A stretch of 64,000 nucleotides of DNA from Bacteroidota bacterium (GCA_003385605.1 QQUU01000134.1:1-64000); one strand, 5' to 3'; positions 9,239-17,503 are shown, counted from the stretch's first letter. Made by a program: numbers and translations. The notes: generated by a model not told the origin, from the letters alone.

Positions 9239-9721
9239 AACGGCTACTAGATCTTCCACACTTATAGAAGGTCCCGCAATGCGGTGTTTCGCCTGACTGT
9301 AGTAAGGGCGACGCTCGAATAGGTGCTTCGCCACAAACTCTGCGACATCCTCCTTGTTTTGAATGAGCGGGCGTTTTATATCTCCTTCCAATCGTTTGGC
9401 CAATTCACCCACAGGAACATCCAAAAAAATGGTCTCTCCTTTTGCGTTTAACACATCCATATGGTTGTAAAAAACCGGAGTGCCTCCACCTAGGGCAAAT
9501 ACACCGCTTTCGTGTTGCTCGAGTAGATCCTTGAGCACAGCGCTTTCAACCTTGCGAAAATGCAGTTCTCCCTTGGTGTCAATAATCTCGGTGATGGATG
9601 CACCTGCAGTTCGCTCAATCTCAACGTCTAAGTCAATAAATGGCAGTGCTAGCGCTTTAGCAAGTGCCTTGCCTAGCGTAGATTTTCCGCTTGCCATATA
9701 ACCGATTAAGAAAACTTTCAT
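9230..9721 (-). CDS. aroK: Shikimate kinase
   Basis: The enzyme phosphorylates shikimate with ATP in the chorismate pathway towards aromatic amino acids and folate. The 163-aa cytoplasmic protein has the Walker A motif GYMASGKST (from residue 7), the shikimate-binding aspartate in FIDLDVEIE and arginine in HFRKVES, and the Walker B-like GGGTP at 78-82. Length and motif order fit the family well. The gene converges with the PRTase gene and overlaps its end by 9 bases. A TAnnTTTG box lies 15 bases upstream of the start. Confidence 0.95.
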   Translation of the reverse strand: MKVFLIGYMASGKSTLGKALAKALALPFIDLDVEIERTAGASITEIIDTKGELHFRKVESAVLKDLLEQHESGVFALGGGTPVFYNHMDVLNAKGETIFLDVPVGELAKRLEGDIKRPLIQNKEDVAEFVAKHLFERRPYYSQAKHRIAGPSISVEDLVAVLD

Positions 9722-9736
9722 CCGAATTATTTGTTA

Positions 9737-9744
9737 CAAAAGTA
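9737..9744 (-). promoter_or_regulatory. Probable -7 promoter box of aroK
   Basis: On the minus strand this reads TACTTTTG, matching TAnnTTTG, 15 bases before the aroK ATG. No clear TTG -33 box is visible. Confidence 0.45.
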
Positions 9745-9805
9745 CAGCGAATCAGAAGGTTAAAAGAGACCTGTGGAAAGAAGGTTGTTTTTTTTTCTTG
9801 GTGCG

Positions 9806-9835
9806 TTGCAAAATTTAAAATCAGCTGTATATTTG
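9806..9835 (+). promoter_or_regulatory. Promoter of tRNA-Lys
   Basis: TTG at 9806-9808 and TATATTTG at 9828-9835 are separated by 19 bases, the usual spacing of the Bacteroidota sigma factor consensus. The tRNA begins 24 bases after the -7 box. Confidence 0.75.
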
Positions 9836-9859
9836 CAGCCCGCAAAGCGGATAAGGGTT

Positions 9860-9932
9860 GATCTCTTAGCTCAGTTGGTAGAGCAATACACTTTTAATGT
9901 ATGGGTCCAGGGTTCGAGCCCCTGAGGGATCA
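9860..9932 (+). tRNA. tRNA-Lys (UUU)
   Basis: The acceptor stem GATCTCT pairs with AGGGATC (one G-T pair). The D arm reads GCTCAGTTGGTAGAGC. The anticodon stem ATACA/TGTAT closes the loop CTTTTAA with anticodon TTT. The T arm CAGGG-TTCGAGC-CCCTG is complete. The gene is 73 nt with discriminator A and no encoded CCA. Confidence 0.97.
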
Positions 9933-9937
9933 CTTAG

Positions 9938-9968
9938 AAAGCCTCCTCTTCACAGAGGGGGCTTTTTT
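9938..9968 (+). terminator. Rho-independent terminator after tRNA-Lys
   Basis: A 10-bp stem (9940-9949 with 9954-9963, loop TCAC) is followed by a T run. Confidence 0.85.
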
Positions 9969-10030
9969 AATGCGTGCAATTGGGCACAGAAAAAAGTTTG
10001 GACCTTATTAGCTAGTCAAACTTTTCCCAT

Positions 10031-10038
10031 TAAATTTG
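10031..10038 (+). promoter_or_regulatory. Probable -7 promoter box of tRNA-Leu
   Basis: TAAATTTG matches TAnnTTTG and ends 9 bases before the tRNA. A TTTG at 9997-10000 is too far upstream for ideal spacing, so the -33 element is uncertain. Confidence 0.5.
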
Positions 10039-10047
10039 CAGTCCTTT

Positions 10048-10131
10048 GCCCAGGTGGTGGAATTGGTAGACACGCCATCTTGAGGGGGTGGTGCGATTAT
10101 TCGCGTGCAAGTTCGAATCTTGTTCTGGGCA
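10048..10131 (+). tRNA. tRNA-Leu (GAG)
   Basis: The acceptor stem GCCCAGG pairs with TCTGGGC. The anticodon stem CCATC/GGTGG closes the loop TTGAGGG, giving anticodon GAG. The 84-nt length and long variable arm are those of a class II tRNA. Discriminator A; no encoded CCA. Confidence 0.95.
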
Positions 10132-10139
10132 CAAAAAAA

Positions 10140-10166
10140 CCCCGACCGTTCGCGGTCGGGGTTTTC
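10140..10166 (+). terminator. Rho-independent terminator after tRNA-Leu
   Basis: A perfect 9-bp stem CCCCGACCG/CGGTCGGGG with a TTCG loop is followed by TTTTCTTTT. Confidence 0.9.
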
Positions 10167-10189
10167 TTTTTCTACCTTGCATTTCCATT

Positions 10190-11086
10190 ATGACAGACCA
10201 GCAAAGTACCCCAAAAGAACCCTTGTCCTTCGCGCCGCCAAAGGCGATGACCAGAATAGCAAAGACTACGCAGTTTTTCAGCACAGGTTGGGCAGCAAGC
10301 ATCGCTTTTCGCTGGTTTGTGACACCCTATCCTTTCAAGATCCCTAAGCGTGAAATTCCCTTTGAGCAGCGCTTTGGATCTCCAACGATGTTCACTCACG
10401 AAAACGGCAAGCGGTATCCGGTATACCAGATAGGCACGGGATCTAAAAACATCCTGCTCATTCACGGTTGGGCGGGCCGATTCACGCAATTTAGAGTCAT
10501 AGTCGAGGCCATGGAAGCACAATACCCTGACCTGCTCAAGGAATACACCATTACCGGTTTTAACGGAGTGTCGCACCGCGGAGCCGAAGGCAAGCGCACC
10601 TTGATGCCTGAAATCGCCTCTTGTATTGTTCAAGTCGCTCAACACTTGGGCGAGGTAGACCTTGCCCTGGCACATAGCCTGGGCTGTGGCGCAACTATGT
10701 ATGCTGTTCAGAATTTAGGTGCCCCCATCAAACGCCAAGTACTTATTGCCCCTCCAGGCCGCATCTCTGCGATGGTTGGTCTGTTTTGTGATACCATTGG
10801 GTTTAATCGCTCAGTACATGCCCGAATCGTCAAGAACATGAAGGCTAAATACGGAGAAGACTTTGACATGTTCAGTCCACCGGAATTGGCCCCAAGTAAT
10901 ACGATTCCTACCCTAGTATTTCACGACGTCGATGATAGAGACACACCAATTTCACTGGGTCGAGAAGTAGGTGAAAAAATGGCTCACGGAACCTATATCG
11001 AAACTTCCGGATTGGGCCACAGACGTATACTACGTGATTCTAAGGTCATTGAGCAAATCATGAATTGGAGTTTTAACATTTCTTAG
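10190..11086 (+). CDS. Alpha/beta hydrolase
   Basis: A 298-aa alpha/beta hydrolase. It has an oxyanion-hole type segment NILLIHGWAGR (about residues 88-97), the nucleophile elbow AHSLGCG with Ser163, a candidate acid in FHDVDDRDTP (Asp247 or Asp249), and the catalytic histidine in SGLGHRRIL (His277). The substrate is unknown. A short hydrophobic stretch near residues 30-45 may attach it to a membrane, but no cleavable signal is clear. The ATG at 10190 is used because earlier in-frame starts would lie inside the tRNA and its terminator. Confidence 0.85.
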   Translation: MTDQQSTPKEPLSFAPPKAMTRIAKTTQFFSTGWAASIAFRWFVTPYPFKIPKREIPFEQRFGSPTMFTHENGKRYPVYQIGTGSKNILLIHGWAGRFTQFRVIVEAMEAQYPDLLKEYTITGFNGVSHRGAEGKRTLMPEIASCIVQVAQHLGEVDLALAHSLGCGATMYAVQNLGAPIKRQVLIAPPGRISAMVGLFCDTIGFNRSVHARIVKNMKAKYGEDFDMFSPPELAPSNTIPTLVFHDVDDRDTPISLGREVGEKMAHGTYIETSGLGHRRILRDSKVIEQIMNWSFNIS

Positions 11087-11122
11087 CGAAAACCTTGGAG
11101 CGACATTTGCCGTTACTACAGC

Positions 11123-11611
11123 ATGAAGAACTTCTTTCTACTATCCACCTTACTAATCTTGGCCGCATCGTGCAATGCGCAAAACAAGACTGACATGAAC
11201 ATTGACAAAGGGACTTACGAAATCACTAAATCGGAAAAAGAATGGCAAGAACAGTTGTCGCCAGAAGAATACTACGTTCTCAGACAAAAAGGTACCGAGC
11301 GTCCATTCACCGGAGAATACAACATGCATTTTGAAGAAGGTACCTACAACTGTAGAGCCTGTGATGCACCGTTATTCACGTCCGATTCTAAATTCGATTC
11401 ACACTGCGGCTGGCCTTCGTTTGATGCAGGTATAGAAAGTGGCGCTATTGTGGAGAAACTCGACAAAACCCACGGCATGATTCGCACAGAGATTATGTGT
11501 GCAAAATGCGGCGGACACCTTGGCCATGTCTTTAACGACGGCCCTACAGCCACTGGATTGCGCTACTGCGTGAACAGTCTCAGTATTTCTTTCGACAAGG
11601 AAGAGAAATAG
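11123..11611 (+). CDS. msrB: Peptide-methionine (R)-S-oxide reductase, lipoprotein form
   Basis: MsrB reduces the R form of methionine sulfoxide in proteins. The 162-aa protein starts with a lipoprotein signal (LILAASC, Cys17), so it probably works on the periplasmic side, attached to a membrane. Two CxxC pairs bind zinc (Cys77/80 and Cys126/129). The catalytic cysteine is Cys149 in GLRYCVNSLS, and the substrate pocket segment FDSHCGWPSF is present. The gene stands 36 bases after the hydrolase. Confidence 0.95.
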   Translation: MKNFFLLSTLLILAASCNAQNKTDMNIDKGTYEITKSEKEWQEQLSPEEYYVLRQKGTERPFTGEYNMHFEEGTYNCRACDAPLFTSDSKFDSHCGWPSFDAGIESGAIVEKLDKTHGMIRTEIMCAKCGGHLGHVFNDGPTATGLRYCVNSLSISFDKEEK

Positions 11612-11699
11612 ATTCAGGTAGAACTCTTTGATACTTAGCGCCTAGGATAAGGGCCGCGAAAAAAAATCAATATTTCTACGAAAAACTACTCATAGGGTC

Positions 11700-11729
11700 T
11701 TGCAAATACTATGAACGTGTCTATATTTG
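11700..11729 (+). promoter_or_regulatory. Promoter of tRNA-Val
   Basis: TTG at 11700-11702 and TATATTTG at 11722-11729 are 19 bases apart, matching the Bacteroidota consensus. The tRNA starts 10 bases downstream. Confidence 0.75.
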
Positions 11730-11739
11730 CACCCGCTCA

Positions 11740-11814
11740 GGGCGATTAGCTCAGCTGGTTCAGAGCACCTGCCTTACAAGCAGGGGGTCACTGGTTCGAA
11801 TCCAGTATCGCCCA
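11740..11814 (+). tRNA. tRNA-Val (UAC)
   Basis: The acceptor stem GGGCGAT pairs with ATCGCCC. The anticodon stem CCTGC/GCAGG closes the loop CTTACAA with anticodon TAC. The T arm ACTGG-TTCGAAT-CCAGT is complete. 75 nt, discriminator A, no encoded CCA. Confidence 0.97.
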
Positions 11815-11825
11815 CAACACTAAGA

Positions 11826-11856
11826 AAGCCATCTACGACAGTAGGTGGCTTTTTTC
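11826..11856 (+). terminator. Rho-independent terminator after tRNA-Val
   Basis: The stem AAGCCATCTAC/GTAGGTGGCTT (one G-T pair) is followed by a T run. Confidence 0.85.
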
Positions 11857-11886
11857 ATTCAGAAGAAGTTTTAAGTAGTTTTGAGT

Positions 11887-13107
11887 ATGAAAAAAGTATT
11901 CCTGCTTCTCGCGACGCTTACCGCTGCAACTTCACTCTCAGCACAAACTCAAGTTCTCTTCATTGGGAACAGCTACACAGGCTACAATAATTTGGCTACG
12001 ATGGTTGAGAATGTTGCCGCTTCAGCAGGGTATAGCTTTTCAAACTCGAGCCTAACGCCTGGAGGAGCCACACTCTACCAACACAGCCAAAATACATCGA
12101 CGTATAATCAAATGGGCAGTAAAAACTGGGATTATGTGGTCATTCAGGCGCAAAGCCAAGAGCCTTCTTTTCCAAACAATCAGGTCGCAACACAAACGCT
12201 TCCCTATGCCGATCAACTGGTAGACAGCATACGCAGTATTGTACCATGCGCCCAACCTACCTTCTTCAGAACTTGGGGAAGAGAAAACGGTGATCAGTGG
12301 AATTGTCCCTACTTCCCTCCACTTTGCACATATGAAGGTATGGACTCCCTTCTGCATCTTCGTTATAGAATGATGGCCGATTCCAACGATGCCTACCTCA
12401 GTCCTGTCGGTAGTGTTTGGAAATACATCCGAGATACTGACAGCACCATAGCACTCTACACTTCTGACGGCAGCCACCCGTCATTAGCAGGATCTTACGT
12501 TGCCGCATGTACCTTTTTCACAGTATTTACGCGCAGCAACCCTTTGAACATAACCTTTGATGCGAACCTAGATACAGCCGTCGCAAGTACTATCCGAGAG
12601 GCAACCAAACTCATAGTATACGACAGCCTTTCCCTTTGGAATGTCGGAAAGTTTGACCCTAGCGCTGCATTTACCCATCAGATGGTTAATGACTCCTTGT
12701 ATTTTCAAAGTACAAGTGCCAATTATGACTCGCTCTGGTTCGACTTTGGTGATGGTAATGGGACTCACCTAGATTCTGGTCTTCATGCTTACGCTGTAGA
12801 CGATATGTTCACCGTAACACTTTTTGCCTTTAAGTGTGGCAAGGTAGATTCGACCAGTATTTCTGTACAGTCCTCCTACCCTTTCTCCATGGCAGAATTT
12901 CCAAGTGAATACGTTGACGCCATTTCATTGATTAAGGAATGGAATGATGACATAAATACCATCATACTGTACGATGTGAGCGGGCGTAAGGCTGCGGAGT
13001 TTATCGATAAGGACAATTTAGACTGGCTACCTAATGGACTCTACATTGCAGAGATCCTGTGGAAAGAACGTCCATCGACTAGAGCTCGGGTGCACATAAC
13101 AAGGTAA
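11887..13107 (+). CDS. Secreted SGNH-type hydrolase (DUF4886-like) with PKD domain
   Basis: A 20-residue signal peptide is followed by an SGNH/GDSL-like esterase domain. Block I reads VLFIGNSYTGYNNL with nucleophile Ser29, and the catalytic Asp/His pair is DGSHPS (Asp194, His197). A PKD-like domain follows (LWFDFGDGNGTHLDSG), then a C-terminal segment (IILYDVSGRKAAEF ... LPNGLYIAEI) that resembles a degenerate T9SS type A domain without the usual YPNP start. It is probably a surface or secreted deacylase; the substrate is unknown. The ATG at 11887 is preferred to the in-frame TTG six bases earlier. Confidence 0.75.
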   Translation: MKKVFLLLATLTAATSLSAQTQVLFIGNSYTGYNNLATMVENVAASAGYSFSNSSLTPGGATLYQHSQNTSTYNQMGSKNWDYVVIQAQSQEPSFPNNQVATQTLPYADQLVDSIRSIVPCAQPTFFRTWGRENGDQWNCPYFPPLCTYEGMDSLLHLRYRMMADSNDAYLSPVGSVWKYIRDTDSTIALYTSDGSHPSLAGSYVAACTFFTVFTRSNPLNITFDANLDTAVASTIREATKLIVYDSLSLWNVGKFDPSAAFTHQMVNDSLYFQSTSANYDSLWFDFGDGNGTHLDSGLHAYAVDDMFTVTLFAFKCGKVDSTSISVQSSYPFSMAEFPSEYVDAISLIKEWNDDINTIILYDVSGRKAAEFIDKDNLDWLPNGLYIAEILWKERPSTRARVHITR

Positions 13108-13144
13108 GCCCGAACCTTAACACCTCTGTGGCTGTTAATTATGA

Positions 13145-13675
13145 ATGCAGATTATTCTTTCCATTTTTATTGCGCTCATGCAGCCTTCGACTACCCTCTT
13201 TGATTTTACGCCGTCCTCTTCTCTAAAAAGTTGGTACGTAGTAAACGACGGAGTTATGGGCGGCCTAAGTGAAGGTGCACTTGAATTGACTTCAGAAGGT
13301 CACGGGTCTTTCACGGGCCAAGTACGACTAGAAAACTACGGAGGATTCACCTCCATCCGATGCGCTACAGGCAAGATTGAAACGCCAGAAGGCGCAATCG
13401 TTCGTATGCGCGTAAAAGGCGACGGTAAAAATTATCAGTTCAGAGTGAAACATAAAGCTCGTGATTACCAGAGCTACATCACCACCTTCTCCACATCAGC
13501 AGAATGGGAAACCATAGAGATCCCTTTGAGCAAGTTGTATCCGTCTTTTCGAGGCCGTGTGCTTGATATGCCCAATTTCAATCACAGCTACCTCACTGAG
13601 TTCACCTTTTTGATAGCAAACAAAAAAGCCGAGACGTTCGAATTACTTATAGACTCCGTGGAACTCGTCCTCTAA
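13145..13675 (+). CDS. CIA30 family protein
   Basis: The 176-aa protein matches the complex I intermediate-associated protein 30 (CIA30) family, a jelly-roll NADH:ubiquinone reductase assembly-type domain. Recognisable parts are WYVVNDGVMGGLSEG, SFTGQVRLENYGGFTSIR, AIVRMRVKGDGKNYQFRV and the C-terminal LLIDSVEL. The bacterial members have no settled function. A short hydrophobic N-terminus (MQIILSIFIALMQPS) may be a weak signal peptide. The last 29 bases overlap the end of the next gene on the opposite strand. Confidence 0.8.
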   Translation: MQIILSIFIALMQPSTTLFDFTPSSSLKSWYVVNDGVMGGLSEGALELTSEGHGSFTGQVRLENYGGFTSIRCATGKIETPEGAIVRMRVKGDGKNYQFRVKHKARDYQSYITTFSTSAEWETIEIPLSKLYPSFRGRVLDMPNFNHSYLTEFTFLIANKKAETFELLIDSVELVL

Positions 13676-14273
13676 TTGCACCTCCAAAGTTAAGACCTAC
13701 ACCAGCCTTTAGCATAGTTGCAGGCTCACTGTAAGATGAAGGCTGACAGTAGCTTATTCCGCTTGTCACATCAATCAATAGGATTTCGCCTATCTGAGCA
13801 GAGAAGTAGGCATTAATCCCTGGGGCAATAATCATCGTTGATCCAAAATAGGCGTCTAAGGCCCATTCAACTCCGACTGTACGCTCAAAAATGAGGAAAT
13901 CCCGGTTAACAATGTCCCAGCGAATCGCAGCACCAATCATACCAAAACTCCCTTGATCAAAGATGTTCTGCGCATAACCAACGCTGCCTTTCATGAAATA
14001 ATTAGTGCCGCCTAAACGTTTACTCGCCGACAGCTGAGGACTTATAAGAATCATTTCTTCCCCGACGTTGTACGACGGATCGATCTCATCAATAAGCAAT
14101 CCGTTTACTTGTAGTCCAAAGCGCCATTCTTCAATATCGAACTTCAATTCACCTATTGTACCCAAACTATTTATATCAGTACCGGGTACAGCTTCACCGT
14201 TCCTACGAACAATTTCTTGCCCGTGAGCGCTACAGATACCCAAAAGAAGGACTATTGTTAGTACTTTTTTCAT
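13647..14273 (-). CDS. Exported protein of unknown function, possibly a small outer membrane barrel
   Basis: A signal peptide (MKKVLTIVLLLGICSAHGQ) is followed by about 190 residues of alternating hydrophobic and polar stretches, such as YFMKGSVGYAQNIF, FGMIGAAIRWDIV and MLKAGVGLNFGGAI, typical of beta-barrel strands. I do not recognise the family. Its start overlaps the stop of the asparaginase gene by 4 bases, so the two are translationally coupled. The 3' end overlaps the CIA30 gene by 29 bases. A small outer membrane barrel is inference from strand pattern alone. Confidence 0.65.
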   Translation of the reverse strand: MKKVLTIVLLLGICSAHGQEIVRRNGEAVPGTDINSLGTIGELKFDIEEWRFGLQVNGLLIDEIDPSYNVGEEMILISPQLSASKRLGGTNYFMKGSVGYAQNIFDQGSFGMIGAAIRWDIVNRDFLIFERTVGVEWALDAYFGSTMIIAPGINAYFSAQIGEILLIDVTSGISYCQPSSYSEPATMLKAGVGLNFGGAIRGRVPRSL

Positions 14274-15292
14274 TCTATAGGTTTAGGGTCACAATCCTCC
14301 GGCCAGGTAGGATCGCCAAAAATTTCAGTCATAAATCTTGGCGCTTTTCTTCCATCTAAAATACCAGCTGCTCCACGGAACATTCCGCTAGAGTTAAAGG
14401 TCCAAGTAGCATTGCCCTTGGCATCGATCGCGATCAAACCGCCATTTCCTGCATTTGAGTTGAGTACACCAAAAATGACTTCACGCGTACTCTGCTCCAA
14501 AGTCAATCCTTGGTATTGCATACGTGCATTGACTTGGAACGCCACGTTGTTTCGGATGTAGTATTCGCCGTGACCGGTACAGCTTACTGCCGCCCCGTTA
14601 TTGTCAGCATACGTTCCCGCACCTATGATAGGTACGTCGCCCACACGGCCGTATTTCTTACCCATCATGCCGCCCGTAGAAGTACCTGCGTACAAGTTGC
14701 CTTGTACATCCAAAACTACCACCCCGACGGTGCCGTTCTTCTTCATCTGCTTCCAGCGCTCGTACTGATCTTTGCGTTTCGGTGTTAAAAAGTATTCGTT
14801 ATCCACAAACTGATGATCCTGAGTCTTGGCAAACTCCTCTGCCCCTTCGCCAATAAGCAATACGTGTGAGGTTTCCTCCATGACCGCCCGCGCTAACTTC
14901 GCAGGGTTCATGATATGCTTCAACCCCGCCACAGCTCCCGCCATTTTGGTGGAGCCGTCCATGACAGAGGCATCTAGTTCTACTTCGCCCTGATCATTGA
15001 ACACAGCACCTTTACCTGCATTGAAATGAGGATCATTCTCGAGCATGGTGAGGCACTCCACGACGACGTCCATCCCATTGGCCCCGTAGGTGAGCATATC
15101 ATATCCCACCTTCAGCACAGCCTGCAAAGCAGAATCATACTCCGCGATTTGCTCGTCGTTGTAATACTTACGCTCTATTCCGCCCGCTCCCCCATGAATG
15201 AGAATGACCGGCCCATCAAATTTAAATGTTTGGTGGTTCTGCGCGGTAAGCAAGGTTGGTAATAAGGCGGCGAAAATGAGAAGGTGTCGCAT
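14270..15292 (-). CDS. iaaA: Isoaspartyl peptidase / L-asparaginase, exported
   Basis: This is an Ntn-hydrolase of the plant-type asparaginase family. It is made as a proenzyme that cuts itself before a threonine, which then hydrolyses isoaspartyl dipeptides or asparagine. The 340-aa protein has a signal peptide (about 17 residues) and is therefore periplasmic. It has VILIHGGAGG near residue 30, the autocleavage site NGTVGVVVLD with nucleophile Thr188, and the glycine-rich TSTGGMMGKKYGRVGD that forms the substrate pocket. The 4-base overlap with the next exported protein suggests an operon. Confidence 0.9.
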   Translation of the reverse strand: MRHLLIFAALLPTLLTAQNHQTFKFDGPVILIHGGAGGIERKYYNDEQIAEYDSALQAVLKVGYDMLTYGANGMDVVVECLTMLENDPHFNAGKGAVFNDQGEVELDASVMDGSTKMAGAVAGLKHIMNPAKLARAVMEETSHVLLIGEGAEEFAKTQDHQFVDNEYFLTPKRKDQYERWKQMKKNGTVGVVVLDVQGNLYAGTSTGGMMGKKYGRVGDVPIIGAGTYADNNGAAVSCTGHGEYYIRNNVAFQVNARMQYQGLTLEQSTREVIFGVLNSNAGNGGLIAIDAKGNATWTFNSSGMFRGAAGILDGRKAPRFMTEIFGDPTWPEDCDPKPIE

Positions 15293-15426
15293 AAGGTATT
15301 ATTGTGCTTTGTTACTCGATAGGTTGTCCTAGAGCTGACCTAAAATACAAAGAGAATTGGCCCAAGAAAAACTTGATTGATCTATAAAATGTTAGTAGGA
15401 TTGTAAGACAACTACACATCTTTATC

Positions 15427-16122
15427 ATGGTCCAAGATTATAACGCCTACACCGCCACCGACAGGCAGGTTTGGAACGCCCTCTACTCGCGCCAGAGAGA
15501 AAACCTCAGCGACAAGGCCGATCCGCGTTATTTGGCGTGTCTCGACCAACTTCTTCCGGTCATGAGTGCGGATAAAATTCCGAATTACGACGAATTGAAT
15601 GCTGTTTTAACAAAAGCGACAGGCTGGAGTATTCATGTCGTTCCAGGGTTGATTCCGGTTGAAGAGTTTTTCAAACTACTGGCGCAGCGTAAGTTTCCGG
15701 CATCTACGTGGTTGCGAAAGCCCGAGGAATTAGACTACCTCGAGGAACCAGATATGTTCCACGATATCTTCGGGCATATTCCCCTGCTCCTTGACCCTCA
15801 ATACGCACAATTCATGGAAGATTTCGGCAAGCACGGGGTGGCGAATTTGAAAAAATCCCACGTCATTCGCCAGTTGCAGAACTTGTACTGGTTCACCATC
15901 GAATTTGGCGTGTGTGAGGATCCTACGAAGATTTACGGCGCTGGGATCATCAGCTCATTTGGCGAGACCAATCACATTTATGATTCAAAGACCGCGATAT
16001 ATCCTTTTGAATTGAACAAAGTACTGGACAACAGCTTCATCAACAGTGAAATTCAAGGTCATTACTACAAGGTCGGTGACCTGGAATCCGTCTACAATAT
16101 CTCTTTTGAAAATATAGCTTGA
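15427..16122 (+). CDS. phhA: Phenylalanine 4-monooxygenase
   Basis: Bacterial phenylalanine hydroxylase converts phenylalanine to tyrosine with O2 and tetrahydropterin, starting phenylalanine breakdown or supplying tyrosine. The 231-aa protein is the catalytic domain only, as in other bacteria. The iron ligands are His112 and His117 in MFHDIFGHIPLL and Glu159 in FTIEFGVCED. The pterin-site segment HVVPGLIPVEEFF is present. The gene stands alone, and no pterin carbinolamine dehydratase is seen nearby. It converges with the Crp-like regulator pair. Confidence 0.95.
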   Translation: MVQDYNAYTATDRQVWNALYSRQRENLSDKADPRYLACLDQLLPVMSADKIPNYDELNAVLTKATGWSIHVVPGLIPVEEFFKLLAQRKFPASTWLRKPEELDYLEEPDMFHDIFGHIPLLLDPQYAQFMEDFGKHGVANLKKSHVIRQLQNLYWFTIEFGVCEDPTKIYGAGIISSFGETNHIYDSKTAIYPFELNKVLDNSFINSEIQGHYYKVGDLESVYNISFENIA

Positions 16123-16128
16123 TTCAAA

Positions 16129-16719
16129 TTAAGCCGTTTTCATGATGCGATGCATTGTACTCTTGCTCACACCGAAATACCGCGCTATCTCAGTCTGAGA
16201 GCAATATTTTTCTATGCCTGGAAATCTGTCTTGGATGTATTTCCAGTATTCCACCTTATCCATCATTTTCATCTTCAACAAGCGAAGTTTTCGCATCTGA
16301 ACGAAGTGTGAGTTAATGTGCAGAAGAACATTCCGCATCGATTCGTTTTTGATGACGAAATCCTTCCACTCTTTATGGCTTAGTCTATAGGCAGTACCCG
16401 GGGTATACATGATTGCATCCGTTTTTGACGGCCCACCCCATAACAAACTATTTTCGTCACAAATGAATATTCCCGGCTCGGTCATTCCATTTAGCATCTT
16501 CGTGCCGTCTTCGAGTAGAATACGGTCAAAGCCATAACCGAAATGGATATACCATAGGTAACCGTCCTTATCTCCCATTTCCCATAGATTTTCATTCGCC
16601 TCGAAATGTATAGGACCTTCAAAAAGTGCCGAAAATTCCATTAAAAAAGGTGTCGATTCCGGCATCCCTGTAATTTGACCTAATCTACTCGCAATTACTA
16701 AATCCCCCTTCTTAGCCAT
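16129..16719 (-). CDS. Crp/Fnr-like transcription regulator
   Basis: A 196-aa protein with an N-terminal cyclic-nucleotide-binding-like beta roll (WEMGDKDGYLWYIHFGYGFD, GMTEPGIFICDENSLLWGG) and a dimerisation helix. The C-terminal helix-turn-helix reads SQTEIARYFGVSKSTMHRIM and ends four residues before the stop. The recognition helix is standard, but the usual phosphate-binding-cassette residues of cAMP-type Crp are not evident, so the ligand is unknown. The gene start overlaps the end of the similar upstream regulator by 8 bases, so the two are made together. Confidence 0.8.
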   Translation of the reverse strand: MAKKGDLVIASRLGQITGMPESTPFLMEFSALFEGPIHFEANENLWEMGDKDGYLWYIHFGYGFDRILLEDGTKMLNGMTEPGIFICDENSLLWGGPSKTDAIMYTPGTAYRLSHKEWKDFVIKNESMRNVLLHINSHFVQMRKLRLLKMKMMDKVEYWKYIQDRFPGIEKYCSQTEIARYFGVSKSTMHRIMKTA

Positions 16720-17314
16720 CGTTGAATACCGTTTTGATAAACGTCTTTAACGACGATTTAGAGATATCGAGAAAGTTGGCAATATCTGCTCTAGGCACTA
16801 AGGTCAACAATCGTTTATTTGATTTCAGCCAATTCAAACTGTGCGACTTGCGATCTAGACCAAGATTATTGATATACTGCTGATAGGTGTACGCTGCCAT
16901 TAACGAGGCCTGTACATTCAATGCACTTGCTAATTGAGGATTATCACGCTTCCAAGCCTTGGATTTAAGAGGTAACAAAATCATTTCGACTTCCTCGTAA
17001 ATCCACCAATAACTGCCTTGTTTATTGTACATCGGATCTATCTCTGCCGTCAGAAACAAATCACCTCCTTCATAGAAGTGAGATAGAGCATCACGACCTT
17101 CAAAGTCGTGTTTAACGCCAATAACACCTCTGACCAATACACAGGCGCAATCGTGTATATCAATTCCTTGAGGTTGAAACACCCCCGGTTTTAAAGACAA
17201 TGTGTGTACATGACGAGAAAGTTGAGCATTACGCATTAGGCCGCGCTGGTCAGGATGCAATAAATCAATCAACTTATCCTGCAGTAATCCTACGTTTACA
17301 TGGACATGGGTCAA
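16712..17314 (-). CDS. Crp/Fnr-like transcription regulator, paralogue of the next gene
   Basis: The 200-aa protein has the same layout as its downstream partner: a helix (LLQDKLIDLLHPDQR), a degenerate cyclic-nucleotide-binding roll (SLKPGVFQPQGIDI, ALSHFYEGGDLFLTAE) and a C-terminal HTH (VPRADIANFLDISKSSLKTF). The longest reading uses a TTG start at 17314; the first in-frame ATG is at 17236. The N-terminal helix favours the longer form. The upstream 190 bases are shared with the divergent T9SS gene and carry repeats. The pair may form a heterodimer or work in sequence (inference). Confidence 0.75.
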   Translation of the reverse strand: MTHVHVNVGLLQDKLIDLLHPDQRGLMRNAQLSRHVHTLSLKPGVFQPQGIDIHDCACVLVRGVIGVKHDFEGRDALSHFYEGGDLFLTAEIDPMYNKQGSYWWIYEEVEMILLPLKSKAWKRDNPQLASALNVQASLMAAYTYQQYINNLGLDRKSHSLNWLKSNKRLLTLVPRADIANFLDISKSSLKTFIKTVFNDG

Positions 17315-17449
17315 AATGAAACAGTTTCAAAGTGTTAGTAGAGTGTATTCCTAAGTTAGGATAAAATTTTTACAAAAAGTGCTGATTATCAATTTTTTAG
17401 AAAGTATCCCTATTTATCACTAGAAAAATAACTGGGTCAAAATGGAACA
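17308..17449. promoter_or_regulatory. Divergent regulatory region with repeated motif
   Basis: A 16-bp motif GGGTCAAAATGRAACA occurs at 17308-17323 and 17434-17449 in the same orientation, 15 of 16 bases identical. The first copy overlaps a perfect inverted repeat TGAAAC-A-GTTTCA (17317-17329) and the possible TTG start of the regulator gene. These are candidate operator sites for the adjacent Crp-like proteins; this is inference from position and symmetry. Confidence 0.4.
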
Positions 17450-17503
17450 AAAAATGATTTTCAATTCAAGAATTTCGAATGAAATCACAAAACAAATACA
17501 CCT

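Noticed and set aside
9860-10131. tRNA genes as possible integration sites for a mobile element
   Set aside because: No integrase, no repeat of a tRNA end nearby, and the neighbours are ordinary genes.
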